Assembly: GCA_016190375.1 (NCBI GenBank)
Contig: JACPQR010000080.1
Location: 1 to 64,000, forward strand
DNA from: Deltaproteobacteria bacterium
GTDB taxonomy: Bacteria > Myxococcota_A > Polyangia > JACPQR01
Length of the DNA: 64,000 bases
Direction of reading: 5' to 3'
This document shows, in pieces, positions 1 to 8,553 of this stretch; the first letter of the stretch is position 1; every line of letters starts with the position of its first letter. The position numbers and the translations under genes are program-made. The notes beneath the pieces are model-generated. The model was not told the origin of the DNA. It saw nothing but the letters and a program-made list of their open reading frames with translations, and did no database searches.

Positions 1-2
1 AC

Positions 3-1313
3 GCCGACGCCGATGGCGACAAGGATGGCGAGCTCTCCTGTCCGGTCGCCGTCGCCCTCGGGCTCGATGCTGCGACGCCTGGAGACACCACGAACGGCAA
101 CTCCGACATCACGCTGAGCTGCGCCGGCGGCCCCGCTCCCAACTCGACCTACTCGATCGAGATCCCGGGAGCCGGGGCGCTGGACGTGACGGTCGAGGTC
201 GGCGACGTGGACGAGGACGGCTCGGCCGACTTCGACTCCGTGGTCGGACTGCGTCGGACCTGCGACGACCCCGACACGGAAGAGACCTGCAACGACGAGC
301 ACTGGGTCGGCGACGTCGTCATCGGCTCACGGGTCGTCTACTGCGCCGAGGCAGCCGAGACGATCACGGCGGTCGTGGCGGGCTACGGCGGCTTCCTCGG
401 CGACGACGGCGGCGCCTTCACGATCACGGCGTCCCACTTGGCCTGCGGCGACGGGTCGACCTGCGTGGACGGCCTCGGCTGCGTCCTCGATCTCGACGGC
501 GGTGACGCGTGCGAAGGGGCCGTGCCGCTCTCGTTCGACACGACCGTGTCGGGCACGACGGCGGGGCTCGCCGACGATCTCACCGGCGCATGCGTCGAGG
601 CGGGAGGGGCCGATGCGGTCTACGCCGTGACGAGCCCCGGCGTCGGCGCGGTGTCCTGGGATCTCGATCCGGTCGACGACTTCGACGCGGCGGTCCTCCT
701 CCGAGGCGCATGCGCGGATGCGGGCAGCGAGATCGCCTGCGACGGATCGCTGTCGGGCGTCGCCTGCGTCGAGGCCGGTGACTACAGCCTGATCGTCGAC
801 GGCGACACGGGCGGGTTCGCGGGAGCTTCCGACGGCGCCTACCTGCTCAGCGCCTCGTTCCGGCCCTGCGCCGAGGGCGAGACCTGTCTGGGTGGCGCTT
901 GCATCGAGCCCGCAAGCCCGGAGGTCGAGCCCAACGACGACTTCGCGACCGCGCAGCCGCTCGCGGCCGATGCGCGTATCGCCGGGACGATCGAGGCCGA
1001 AGGCTCGGCCGACTACTTCTCCATCGAGCTGACCGAGGGCGATACCCTCAGGATCGACACCTCGGACGCCTGCTCCATGGACACCGAGGTCTTCGTCTAC
1101 GGCTCCCCGCCGCCCGAGACGCTGCCCGACGAGGACGCGTGCAGCGCCGACGATCCGGCTCCCGCGCTCGCGTGCGACAGCGATGACGGCGACGGTTACT
1201 GCTCGTTCGTCGAGTGGCCGGTCCCGGCATCCGGCACCTATTACATCCGCGTCATCGACTGGCTGCTCGACGACGCTGGCGACACCTACGTCCTCGACGT
1301 CTCGGTGGAGTAG
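3..1313 (+). CDS. Secreted PPC-domain repeat protein, 5' end outside window
   Basis: The frame is open to the left edge, so the N terminus and export signal are missing; 436 residues are visible. The first visible residues (ADADGDKDG) are an acidic stretch like the linkers of other lipoproteins in this window. Three beta-rich modules follow, roughly at visible residues 20-140, 165-285 and 305-436. They resemble bacterial pre-peptidase C-terminal (PPC) domains: Asp-rich, with paired Cys and a closing strand of the type YYIRVIDW...YVLDVS. The same domain type occurs in the gene at 13570. PPC modules are usually found on exported proteins, so a surface or secreted role is inferred; no catalytic domain is visible. 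The molybdenum-enzyme operon starts 58 nt downstream and is probably transcribed separately. Confidence 0.75.
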   Translation, partial: ADADGDKDGELSCPVAVALGLDAATPGDTTNGNSDITLSCAGGPAPNSTYSIEIPGAGALDVTVEVGDVDEDGSADFDSVVGLRRTCDDPDTEETCNDEHWVGDVVIGSRVVYCAEAAETITAVVAGYGGFLGDDGGAFTITASHLACGDGSTCVDGLGCVLDLDGGDACEGAVPLSFDTTVSGTTAGLADDLTGACVEAGGADAVYAVTSPGVGAVSWDLDPVDDFDAAVLLRGACADAGSEIACDGSLSGVACVEAGDYSLIVDGDTGGFAGASDGAYLLSASFRPCAEGETCLGGACIEPASPEVEPNDDFATAQPLAADARIAGTIEAEGSADYFSIELTEGDTLRIDTSDACSMDTEVFVYGSPPPETLPDEDACSADDPAPALACDSDDGDGYCSFVEWPVPASGTYYIRVIDWLLDDAGDTYVLDVSVE

Positions 1314-1353
1314 CCGCTCGCGGAATCTCTTGCGGGCCCCGGCGCCGAACCGC

Positions 1354-1359
1354 TATAGC
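1354..1359 (+). promoter_or_regulatory. Putative -10 box (TATAGC) of the molybdenum hydroxylase operon
   Basis: TATAGC lies 12 nt before the TTG start chosen for the 2Fe-2S subunit, in otherwise GC-rich sequence. No clear -35 box is visible. The same spacing recurs in front of several other genes in the window. Confidence 0.35.
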
Positions 1360-1371
1360 AGTCGCACCCCC

Positions 1372-1845
1372 TTGGCGAAGGTCACGATCGATCTGCGAGT
1401 CAACGGCGAGCCTCACGAGGTCGCCGTGCATCCGTGGCGGACGCTCGCGCAGGCCTTGCGTGAGGATCTCGGGCTCACCGGCACCAAGATCGGCTGCGAG
1501 ACGGGCGACTGCGGGGCGTGCACGGTCCTGATCGACGGACGCTCGGTCACTTCCTGCTTGACCCTCGCGGTCGAGGCAGCGGGGCGAGAGATCACCACGA
1601 TCGAGGGCGTCGCGCCGAGCGGGACCGACCTCGACGCGCTGCAGGAGGCCTTCGTCCGGCTCGGCGCCGTCCAGTGCGGGTACTGCACCTCGGGGATGAT
1701 CCTGTCGGCGCGGTACCTCCTGTCCCACAACCCGGCCCCGACCGAGCTCGAGATCCGGCAGGCCCTCTCGGGGAACCTCTGCCGCTGCACCGGGTACCAG
1801 AAGATCGTCGAGGCCATCGCCGAGGCGGCGAAGGCGAACGGCTGA
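1372..1845 (+). CDS. Molybdenum hydroxylase, 2Fe-2S subunit (xanthine dehydrogenase/CoxS family)
   Basis: Small iron-sulfur subunit (157 aa, usual family length) that passes electrons from the molybdenum site to FAD. The N-terminal ferredoxin-type domain holds the first cluster motif (GCETGDCGACTV followed by SC), and the C-terminal helical domain holds the second (CGYCTSGM...NLCRCTGY). The TTG start is chosen because the family's first strand (VTIDLRVNGEP) begins three codons later and a TATAGC box lies just upstream. Longer in-frame starts run into the previous gene. The stop overlaps the ATG of the next subunit by one base, so the three subunits form a coupled operon in the order S-M-L. 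Confidence 0.93.
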   Translation: MAKVTIDLRVNGEPHEVAVHPWRTLAQALREDLGLTGTKIGCETGDCGACTVLIDGRSVTSCLTLAVEAAGREITTIEGVAPSGTDLDALQEAFVRLGAVQCGYCTSGMILSARYLLSHNPAPTELEIRQALSGNLCRCTGYQKIVEAIAEAAKANG

Positions 1846-2732
1846 TGCCGCTGCCGCGCTTCCGCTACGTCGCCCCGGAGAGCCTGGAGGCCGCCTGCGA
1901 GCTGCTGGCGGAGCATGGCGATCGAGCCCGCGTGATGGCCGGGGGCACGGACCTCCTGCTCCGGATGAAGCGGCTCCCCCGAGCCGGCGCGCCCGAGGTC
2001 GTGATCGGCCTCAGAGGCGTGCCGGGGCTCGACACGATCCGGATCGACGACGGCGGTCTGTCGATCGGAGCCCTCACGCTCCTCGCGAGCGTCGCGGGCA
2101 GCACCGACGTCAACCGTCTGTGTCCGGCGCTCGCTTCGGCGGCGCGCTCGACCGCGACCGTCCAGATACGCAACATGGGCACGGTGGTGGGCAACCTCTG
2201 CAACGCGTCGCCCGCCGCCGACACCGCGACGCCGCTCCTCGTCTACGGCGCCTCGGTGTTGCTCGTTCGCCCCGGCGGCGAGCGGCGCACGGTCCCGCTC
2301 GAGGACTTCTTCCTCGGCCCCGGGCGGACCGCTCTCGGGCCGGGCGAGATCGTGGCCGAGGTGCGCGTGCCGCCGCCCTGCGGCCGCGCCGGCTCCGACT
2401 ACCAGCGGCTCTCCCAGCGCAGCCGCGTCGACATCGCGGCCGTCTGCGTCTCGACGCTGGTCTGTCTCGACAGGGACGGCTCGGCGGCGCGCGTGCGGAT
2501 CGCGCTCGGAGCCGTCGCGCCGGTGCCGCTCCGAGCGAAGAGCGCCGAGCGCGTGCTGGAGGGACGGCCGCCCACGGCCGAGCTGGTCGCCCAAGCAGCC
2601 GCCGCGGCGGCGCGCGAGGCGCGGCCGATCTCGGACGTGAGATCCTCCGGCGAGTACCGGCGGCGAATGGTCGAGGTCCTGGCGCGGCGGAGCCTGGTGC
2701 GCTCCGCGTCGCTCGCGGGAGGAGCGGCTTGA
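1845..2732 (+). CDS. Molybdenum hydroxylase, FAD-binding subunit (CoxM/XdhB family)
   Basis: FAD subunit of the same enzyme, 295 aa, which passes electrons on to the external acceptor. FAD-binding signatures are visible: MAGGTDLL near residue 31 and the TVVGNLCNASPAADTATPL block near residue 110. A CO-dehydrogenase flavoprotein C-terminal domain completes the fold. The subunit lacks the extra Cys-rich insertion that carries a 4Fe-4S cluster in the 4-hydroxybenzoyl-CoA reductase flavoprotein. Its ATG shares one base with the stop of the 2Fe-2S gene, and its TGA shares one base with the ATG of the large subunit, which implies translational coupling. Confidence 0.92.
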   Translation: MPLPRFRYVAPESLEAACELLAEHGDRARVMAGGTDLLLRMKRLPRAGAPEVVIGLRGVPGLDTIRIDDGGLSIGALTLLASVAGSTDVNRLCPALASAARSTATVQIRNMGTVVGNLCNASPAADTATPLLVYGASVLLVRPGGERRTVPLEDFFLGPGRTALGPGEIVAEVRVPPPCGRAGSDYQRLSQRSRVDIAAVCVSTLVCLDRDGSAARVRIALGAVAPVPLRAKSAERVLEGRPPTAELVAQAAAAAAREARPISDVRSSGEYRRRMVEVLARRSLVRSASLAGGAA

Positions 2733-5008
2733 TGCGCTGGATCGGCCAGCCGGTGCCGCGCCTCGACGCGCCCGCAAAGGTCACGGGCCGGGCGATCTAC
2801 GCCGGCGACGTCACCTTGCCCGGGATGCTGCACGGCAGGCTCCTGCGCAGCCCCGTGGCGCACGCCCGCATCGCCGGCATCGACACGTCGCGCGCGGCCG
2901 CGCTGCCGGGCGTCAAGGCCGTCATCACCGGGCGTGACACCCCCGGTATCCGCTATGGGAACTGGCGGCTCATGCCCCAGACGCAGGACGAGCTCGCGCT
3001 CCAGATCGACAAGGTGCGCTTCATCGGCGACGAGGTCGCGGCGGTCGCGGCGATCGACGCGGACACCGCTGCCGAGGCGCTCGAGCTGATCCGGGTCGAC
3101 TACGAGCCGCTCCCCGCCGTCTTCGACGTCGAGTCGGCGCTCGCCGAGGGCGCGCCGCTGATCCACGACGAGGGCAGCTTGACCTCGAATGTCAGCCTCG
3201 ACCGCAAGATCGACTACGGCGACCTCGAGGCGGCGTTCGCGCGTGCCGCGTATGTCCGCGAGGACCGGTTCGAGCTCCCGTCCGTCTCGCACGCGTACCT
3301 CGAGCCCTGCGCCTGCGTGGCGGAGGCGGACCTCGAGGGCCGCCTCACGCTCACGACCTCCACGCAGACGCCGTACATGGTCCAGTGCCTCCTGGCCAGC
3401 GCGCTGGGGATGCGCGAGAACGACGTCCGTGTCGTCAAGCCCACGGTGGGCGGCGGCTTCGGCGGCAAGATGGAGCTCCGATCGTGGGAGGTGTGCGCGG
3501 CCATCCTGGCGAGGAGGACCGGCCGGCCGGTCAAGTTCGTCCTGTCGCGCGAGGAGGAGCTCGCCTTCGGCCGGCGCCGACACGCCATGACGATCCGATC
3601 GCGCCTGGCGATGGACCGGGGCGGGACGATCCTGGGCAAGGACCTCGAGGTCTGGCTCGACGGCGGCGCCTACAACTCGATGGGCCCGACCGCGACGTTC
3701 CTCTGCGGCAACTTCGGCGCGATGCTCTACCGGCATCCGGCCTACCGCTACCGCGGCTACCACGTCTACACGAACAAGGCGCCCGCGGGGGCGATGCGCG
3801 GATTCGGCGCGCCCCAGGCGCTCTTCGTGACCGAGAGCCAGATGAGCATGGCGGCCGAGGAGCTCGGGCTCGATCCGATCGAGCTGCGGCTGAAGAATGC
3901 GATGGTCGCCGGCGACGAGATCCCCGGCGTCGCGAAGATCTCGACCTCGGGGCTCGCCGAGTGCCTGCGCAAGGTGGCAGAGGCGACGAGCTTCGAGCGG
4001 AAGCGCGCGACCACGGCCGCCGGCAGGGGCATCGGCATCGCCTGCTCGAGCTTCATCACGGGCGGCGTGTTCAACTGGTTCGACACGCCGCACGAGTTCT
4101 CCGCCGCGGAGGTGCGCGCTCACGACGACGGCACCGTGCACCTGCTGACGATGGCCTCGGACATCGGCCAGGGCTCCGACACGGTGCTGAGGCAGATCCT
4201 CGCCGAGGAGCTCGGCGTCTCGATCGATCGGATCCGGCTCACGGCCGCGGACACCGCGCTCTGTCCGAAGGCCGACCTCGGGACCTGGGGCAGCCGCGTG
4301 ACGCTGATGGCGGGCAACGCCATCCTCGCGGCGGCGCGCCAGGTGAAGGACGAGCTCGCGGGCGTGGTCTCGGCCCGCTTCGACCTGAACGTCATTCACG
4401 AGATCGTCTTCGCGGACGACCGCGTCTTCGCGCGCGCGCGGCCGGAGCGCGGCGTCTCGTTCGGCGAGGCGGTCGCGATGGCGATGCGCGCCCGGCGCGG
4501 CGGGGCGGTGATCGGCCGCGGCGCCTACACTCCACGGGGCAAGGGCCTGGTCACGCCGACCTTCTCGTTCGCGGCGCAGGTCGTCGAGCTGGAGGTGGAC
4601 CGCGAGACGGGAGTCGTCCGGGTCGAGAAGATCACGACCGCGCACGACTCGGGCACCGTGATCAACCCGCTGGGCGTCGAGGGCCAGCTCCACGGCTCGA
4701 TCCACATGGCCCTCGGGTACGCGCTGTGCGAGGAGCTCGTGTCGCGGGAGGGCAGGACGCTGAACCCGACGCTCCTCGACTACAAGATCGCCGCCGCCGA
4801 GGACATGCCGGCCGGCGAATCGCACACGGTCGAGATCCACGACCCCGAGGGCCCCTTCGGCGCAAAGGAAGCCGGCGAGGGTCTCGTCTCGCCCACGGCC
4901 CCCGCCGTCGCCGACGCGATCCACCACGCCACCGGCTTCCGCTCATGTTCGCTGCCAATCACTCCGGAGAAGATCTTGTTCGCTCTCGAAAAGAAAGGTG
5001 AGGAATGA
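2732..5008 (+). CDS. Molybdenum hydroxylase, molybdopterin-binding catalytic subunit
   Basis: Catalytic subunit of 758 aa binding the molybdopterin cofactor. Visible family features are the a/b-hammerhead N-terminal domain, the VGGGFGGK cofactor-binding loop near residue 237, the AGAMRGFGAPQ loop, and the C-terminal GAKEAGE segment whose last Glu (E716) matches the catalytic Glu of xanthine oxidase-type enzymes. The active-site loop is not the AYXCSFR loop of aerobic CO dehydrogenase, so a purine, N-heterocycle, aldehyde or aromatic-CoA substrate is more likely; the sequence does not decide which. No cofactor-insertion chaperone (XdhC) is adjacent. Confidence 0.92.
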   Translation: MRWIGQPVPRLDAPAKVTGRAIYAGDVTLPGMLHGRLLRSPVAHARIAGIDTSRAAALPGVKAVITGRDTPGIRYGNWRLMPQTQDELALQIDKVRFIGDEVAAVAAIDADTAAEALELIRVDYEPLPAVFDVESALAEGAPLIHDEGSLTSNVSLDRKIDYGDLEAAFARAAYVREDRFELPSVSHAYLEPCACVAEADLEGRLTLTTSTQTPYMVQCLLASALGMRENDVRVVKPTVGGGFGGKMELRSWEVCAAILARRTGRPVKFVLSREEELAFGRRRHAMTIRSRLAMDRGGTILGKDLEVWLDGGAYNSMGPTATFLCGNFGAMLYRHPAYRYRGYHVYTNKAPAGAMRGFGAPQALFVTESQMSMAAEELGLDPIELRLKNAMVAGDEIPGVAKISTSGLAECLRKVAEATSFERKRATTAAGRGIGIACSSFITGGVFNWFDTPHEFSAAEVRAHDDGTVHLLTMASDIGQGSDTVLRQILAEELGVSIDRIRLTAADTALCPKADLGTWGSRVTLMAGNAILAAARQVKDELAGVVSARFDLNVIHEIVFADDRVFARARPERGVSFGEAVAMAMRARRGGAVIGRGAYTPRGKGLVTPTFSFAAQVVELEVDRETGVVRVEKITTAHDSGTVINPLGVEGQLHGSIHMALGYALCEELVSREGRTLNPTLLDYKIAAAEDMPAGESHTVEIHDPEGPFGAKEAGEGLVSPTAPAVADAIHHATGFRSCSLPITPEKILFALEKKGEE

Positions 5009-5051
5009 CCCGACGACGACCTGCTCGGGTCTAGAGGCTCCCCAGGAGTGT

Positions 5052-5072
5052 CCCGAGGAGTAGCGCCTCGGG
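5052..5072. terminator. Hairpin between convergent genes, possible bidirectional terminator
   Basis: A perfect 7-bp stem (CCCGAGG/CCTCGGG) with a 7-nt loop sits between the end of the large-subunit gene and the end of the minus-strand lipoprotein gene. There is no clear U-run, so activity as an intrinsic terminator is only plausible. Confidence 0.4.
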
Positions 5073-5081
5073 TCCCTTCCC

Positions 5082-5711
5082 CTACTCGCACTCCGACCAG
5101 CCCCCGCAAGACCAGGCGCCGAAATCCCGCCCGCACCGCAGGTCGGCGCAGTCGTCGTTCGTGGCGCACGCATCCGCGGCGCCGCGGCAGGCGAAGCCCT
5201 CGGGGCCGAAGCAGCCGTCGACGCCGAGGGCGCAGCGGCCGCCGGGGCAGTCGGTGTCCGATCGGCAGCTCGCCTCGACGCACTGGCTGTAGTCCGCGCC
5301 TGCGCCCCAGCCCAGCGGATCGTCCGCGGCGCAGAGGCAGGCGAAGCCGTCGCCGCACTCCGAGTCCGTGGCGCAGGTCCTGATGCACTGGCAGCCCCCG
5401 TCGTAGCGCCACACGCAGGCTTCGCCCTCGCCGCAGTCGCACTCGTCTTCGCGATCGCAGACGTGCTCTCCAGCGACCTCGGCCGAGCAGCCGCGAGCCT
5501 CGACCCTGTACATCTCGCCGTATTGCTCCGTGTCGCACCACTCGAGGCCGGCGGACGCTCCCTCGGGCGAGAGGAGCTCGCGGCAGCGCTCCTCGTCGCC
5601 GTCGGCGTCCGCGTCGGCATCGACGTCCGAGTCGGCGTCGGCCGCCTCGTCGTCACGACTGCACCCTGCCAGCGAGATCCCGGCCACGAGGAAGGCTGCT
5701 AGCCGACGCAT
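5082..5711 (-). CDS. Cys-rich lipoprotein with Asp-rich linker
   Basis: Predicted lipoprotein of 209 aa. The start is placed at the ATG giving the signal peptide MRRLAAFLVAGISLAGC with lipobox LAGC. An acidic linker (DADSDVDADADADGD) follows the lipidated Cys and then about 160 residues with some 20 Cys, probably disulfide-bonded outside the cytoplasm. Short repeated patterns such as CATDSECGDGFACLC and CRSDTDCPGGRCALG suggest small tandem Cys-knot units of the kind seen in other myxobacterial surface lipoproteins. No enzyme domain is visible. It is divergent from the capA-like gene with 64 nt between the starts. Confidence 0.85.
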   Translation of the reverse strand: MRRLAAFLVAGISLAGCSRDDEAADADSDVDADADADGDEERCRELLSPEGASAGLEWCDTEQYGEMYRVEARGCSAEVAGEHVCDREDECDCGEGEACVWRYDGGCQCIRTCATDSECGDGFACLCAADDPLGWGAGADYSQCVEASCRSDTDCPGGRCALGVDGCFGPEGFACRGAADACATNDDCADLRCGRDFGAWSCGGWSECE

Positions 5712-5764
5712 CCACGGATGATACGCCGGATCGCCCCGCTCCTGGACGAGCGGGAGTCGTCCTC

Positions 5765-5770
5765 TATCCT
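5765..5770 (+). promoter_or_regulatory. Putative -10 box (TATCCT) of the capA-like gene
   Basis: TATCCT ends five bases before the ATG at 5776; CTGGAC, a weak -35 match, lies at 5742-5747 with a 17-nt spacer. If used, the transcript would start at or next to the start codon. Confidence 0.45.
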
Positions 5771-5775
5771 TCAGC

Positions 5776-6867
5776 ATGAGGCTCTTCCTCTGTGGCGACG
5801 TGATGACCGGGCGCGGCATCGATCAGGTGATGCCGTATTCGGTCGATCCCGTCCTGCACGAGCCCTGGGTCGAGGACGCGCGGCGATACGTCGAGCTCGC
5901 GGAGGAGGCGAGCGGTCCGATCCCTCGGGCCGTCGAGCCCTCGTACATCTGGGGTGACGCGCTCGCGGCCATGCTCGCGGCCGATGCGCGGATCGCCAAC
6001 CTCGAGACCGCGGTGACGGCGAGGGGCGAGCCCTGGCCGTCGAAGGGCATTCACTACCGGATGCACCCCGCGAACGTCGCGTGCCTGAGCGCGGCGCGGC
6101 TCGACGTCTGCAGCCTGGCAAACAACCACGTCCTCGACTGGGGCCGCACGGGCCTCGTCGACACGCTCGAGACGCTCCGCGCCGCGGGCATCCGGACGGC
6201 CGGAGCTGGGAGGGACGCCGACAAGGCTCAGGCGCCGGCCGTGGTCGATCTCGGGTCGGGCTCGAGGCTGGTCGTCTTCGCGCTCGCGCACGGATCGAGC
6301 GGCACCCTCTCGAGCTGGGCCGCGAGGGCCGGCCAGCCCGGAGTCGATCTGCTCGCCGACCTCTCGGACCGCACGGCGGACCGGATCATGGATCGCGTCC
6401 GCGATGCGAGGCGAGTGGGCGACGCCGTCGTCGCGTCGATCCACTGGGGCTCGAACTGGGGCTACGAGATCCCGCCCGACCATGTCCGCTTCGCTCACGC
6501 GCTGATCGACGGAGGCGTGGACATCGTCCACGGTCATTCCTCCCACCATCCCCGGCCAATCGAGGTCCACCGCGGCAAGCTCGTCCTGTACGGCTGCGGT
6601 GATTTCATCGACGACTACGAGGGGATCACCGGCTACGAGGAGTTTCGCGGAGATCTTGCGCTCGCCTACCTCGTGACGCTCGCGCCGGCGACCGGCCAGC
6701 TCGCCTCGCTCCGGCTGGCGCCCTACCGGCTCAGGAGGTTCCGGCTCGAGCGCGCCTCCACGGCCGACGCCACCTGGCTGGCAGGAACGCTGGACGCCGT
6801 GAGCCGGGAGCTCGGCTCGCGGGTCGAGCTCACCTCCGGGGGCGATCTCGCGCTCCGCTGGAGCTGA
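5776..6867 (+). CDS. CapA family metallophosphatase-like protein
   Basis: 363 aa, matching the CapA/PgsA (poly-gamma-glutamate synthesis) fold of the calcineurin-like phosphoesterase superfamily. Metal-ligand motifs are visible: CGDVMTGRGID at the N terminus, the NLETAVT block near residue 75, SLANNHVLDWG near residue 115, a SIHWGSNWGYEIP block and the VHGHSSHHPRP motif with YGCGDFIDDYEG. No signal peptide or membrane anchor is visible, unlike classical CapA, so a soluble form is likely. The role in capsule or polyglutamate metabolism is only by family; no other cap/pgs genes are nearby. Its 3' end is duplicated at 8397, beyond the ATPase gene. Confidence 0.88.
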   Translation: MRLFLCGDVMTGRGIDQVMPYSVDPVLHEPWVEDARRYVELAEEASGPIPRAVEPSYIWGDALAAMLAADARIANLETAVTARGEPWPSKGIHYRMHPANVACLSAARLDVCSLANNHVLDWGRTGLVDTLETLRAAGIRTAGAGRDADKAQAPAVVDLGSGSRLVVFALAHGSSGTLSSWAARAGQPGVDLLADLSDRTADRIMDRVRDARRVGDAVVASIHWGSNWGYEIPPDHVRFAHALIDGGVDIVHGHSSHHPRPIEVHRGKLVLYGCGDFIDDYEGITGYEEFRGDLALAYLVTLAPATGQLASLRLAPYRLRRFRLERASTADATWLAGTLDAVSRELGSRVELTSGGDLALRWS

Positions 6868-6965
6868 TCGACCCCGCGACTCGTGCGAGGCTGGCTCCCC
6901 CGTGTCACAGCCCCTCGACGGGCGGCTCTTCGGGCCGCGCAACCACTGCTTCGGCTGCTCGCCCG
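6808..6965 (+). repeat. Left copy of 158-bp direct repeat flanking the DUF4143 ATPase
   Basis: This stretch covers the last 20 codons of the capA-like gene and the first codons of a thioesterase gene. It matches 8397-8553 with about ten mismatches. The two copies bracket the ATPase gene and suggest that the ATPase segment was inserted at the capA/thioesterase junction with duplication of the target. Confidence 0.85.
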
Positions 6966-7018
6966 CTCAGGTGGCACCCGTCAAGAGCGACTTGCCAATT
7001 CGCCGAAAAACGAAATAA
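6902..7018 (+). pseudogene. Truncated 5' fragment of the PaaI-type thioesterase gene
   Basis: Starting at GTG 6902, the frame reads SQPLDGRLFGPRNHCFGCSP, identical to the N terminus of the intact thioesterase at 8490. Homology then stops at 6965 and the frame ends at TAA 7016-7018 after 18 unrelated codons. It is the remnant left of the inserted ATPase segment and is unlikely to make a functional product. Confidence 0.75.
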
Positions 7019-7025
7019 TGACTTC

Positions 7026-8222
7026 ATGATTCGGCGTGCGCTCGCAGCGACGCTCCGCCATCACTTGGGGCGCGGCAAGAGCGTTCTCTTGCTGGGACCC
7101 CGCCAGACGGGAAAAACTACGCTTCTCGGGGACGTTCCCGCCGACCTGCGGGTCGAGCTCACGGAGCCCCGAGAGAGGCAGCGTTACGAGAAGGACCCCT
7201 CCACGCTGCGGGACGAGGTCGCCGCACTCCGCGCGCGTCGGCCCGTGATCGTCGTCGACGAGGTCCAGAGGGTTCCGGAGCTCCTGAACGTGGCGCAAGG
7301 CCTCATCGACATGCGGCGCGCGCAGTTCGTGCTCACGGGCTCCTCGGCGCGCAAGCTCCGGCGAGGACGGGAGGTCAACCTCTTGCCGGGCCGCGTCGTG
7401 AGCCTGCGCCTGGATCCGCTCACGCTCGAGGAGAGCATGCCGAGGACGCTCCAGGAGGCGTTGACGGACGGCACGTTACCAGGCATCCGCATCGAGGATA
7501 GCGCGTCCGATCGAGAGGACGATCTGCGATCCTACGTCGAGACTTACCTGGAGGAGGAGGTTAGGCAGGAAGCCCTCGTCAAACGCATGGCGCCGTTCTC
7601 CCGGTTTCTCGAGCTCGCCGCGCTGGAGTCGGGGCACATCGTCAACTTCGCGGCCATGGCCTCCGACGTGGGCGCGAGCGCGCCGACCGTTCGCGGGTAC
7701 TACGAAATCCTGGACGACTGCCTGGTCGCGGAGCGCGTCGATCCAATCACGCGCTCGGTGACGCGCAAGAAGCTCACGAGGAGCAGCCGGTACCTCCTGT
7801 TCGACCTCGGGGTAAGGCGCCTCGCGGCCGGCGAGGGGCGAAGGCTCGGTCCCGAGCGGATGGGCGAGCTCTTCGAGCAGTTCGTCGGGCTGGAGCTCAT
7901 TCGCGCGTGCCGCCTGCACTTCCCGAGCGCGAGGGTCCGTTTCTGGCGGGATCCCGACGGTCCGGAGGTCGATTGGGTCGTGGAGCACCATGGCGGCTAC
8001 GTCCCGGTCGAAGTGAAGTGGACCGACCGACCCGGCTCCGCCGACGCCCGCCACCTGAACGTGTTCCTCTCCGAGCACCGCGGCGCGAAGCAGGGGTTCA
8101 TCGTTTGCCGTTGCCCGCGCGCACTCGCCGTCGACAATCGCGTCGACGCGGTCCCGTGGCAGACGCTCGCCGACCCCGCGAAGGCCGTCCTCGCCGCGGT
8201 GCGCTCCCTCGACCGGCCCTGA
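7026..8222 (+). CDS. AAA ATPase with C-terminal DUF4143 domain
   Basis: 398 aa. The N-terminal AAA_14-type ATPase has a Walker A loop (LGPRQTGKTTL, near residue 24), Walker B (VIVVDEVQRVPELL, near residue 76) and sensor VLTGSSARKL. The C-terminal DUF4143 region includes the helical WH-like part (SGHIVNFAAMASDVGASAPTVRGYYEIL) and a PD-(D/E)xK-like end (RFWRDPDGPEVDWVVE...VPVEVKW). This family is widespread, patchily distributed and often multi-copy; its function is not settled. The start is ATG 7026, preceded by an AT-richer leader unlike its neighbours. The gene sits alone between two copies of its insertion target, which indicates recent acquisition. Confidence 0.9.
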   Translation: MIRRALAATLRHHLGRGKSVLLLGPRQTGKTTLLGDVPADLRVELTEPRERQRYEKDPSTLRDEVAALRARRPVIVVDEVQRVPELLNVAQGLIDMRRAQFVLTGSSARKLRRGREVNLLPGRVVSLRLDPLTLEESMPRTLQEALTDGTLPGIRIEDSASDREDDLRSYVETYLEEEVRQEALVKRMAPFSRFLELAALESGHIVNFAAMASDVGASAPTVRGYYEILDDCLVAERVDPITRSVTRKKLTRSSRYLLFDLGVRRLAAGEGRRLGPERMGELFEQFVGLELIRACRLHFPSARVRFWRDPDGPEVDWVVEHHGGYVPVEVKWTDRPGSADARHLNVFLSEHRGAKQGFIVCRCPRALAVDNRVDAVPWQTLADPAKAVLAAVRSLDRP

Positions 8223-8396
8223 GTCGGCAGCTCGCACGGCGCCGGTACCTGGCGAGCACCGAATCCGTGAAGATCCGGCTGACCGCGCCGAAGAGCTTGC
8301 CGTGGCAGGCGAGTCAACGACGGAGCTCGTACGGCATGGTCAGGACCCACTGGTGCAGGGGCACCCGCGCCGGCAGCACTGGTCCATCAGTGCCGC

Positions 8397-8553
8397 GAGC
8401 TCGGCTCGCGGGTCGAGCTCACCTCCGGGGGCGATCTCGCTCTCCGCTGGAGCTGATCGACCGCACGAGTCGTGCGAGACTGGCGCCCAATGTCACAGCC
8501 CCTCGACGGGCGGCTCTTCGGGCCGCGCAACCACTGCTTCGGCTGTTCGCCCG
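8397..8553 (+). repeat. Right copy of 158-bp direct repeat flanking the DUF4143 ATPase
   Basis: It begins with a non-functional copy of the capA C-terminal codons (still ending in TGA) and runs into the intact thioesterase gene. The match to 6808-6965 is about 93 percent by eye. The left end lacks the rest of capA, so this copy is the duplicated one for capA and the original for the thioesterase. Confidence 0.85.

Noticed and set aside
2399..4927. 842-codon minus-strand frame antisense to the molybdenum-enzyme genes
   Set aside because: No signature or start signal; it lies over well-supported genes and is a typical high-GC shadow.
7001..7036. Inverted repeat CGCCGAA...TTCGGCG around the ATPase start
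   Set aside because: Seven bases with a 22-nt spacer, half of it coding; too weak to call an operator.
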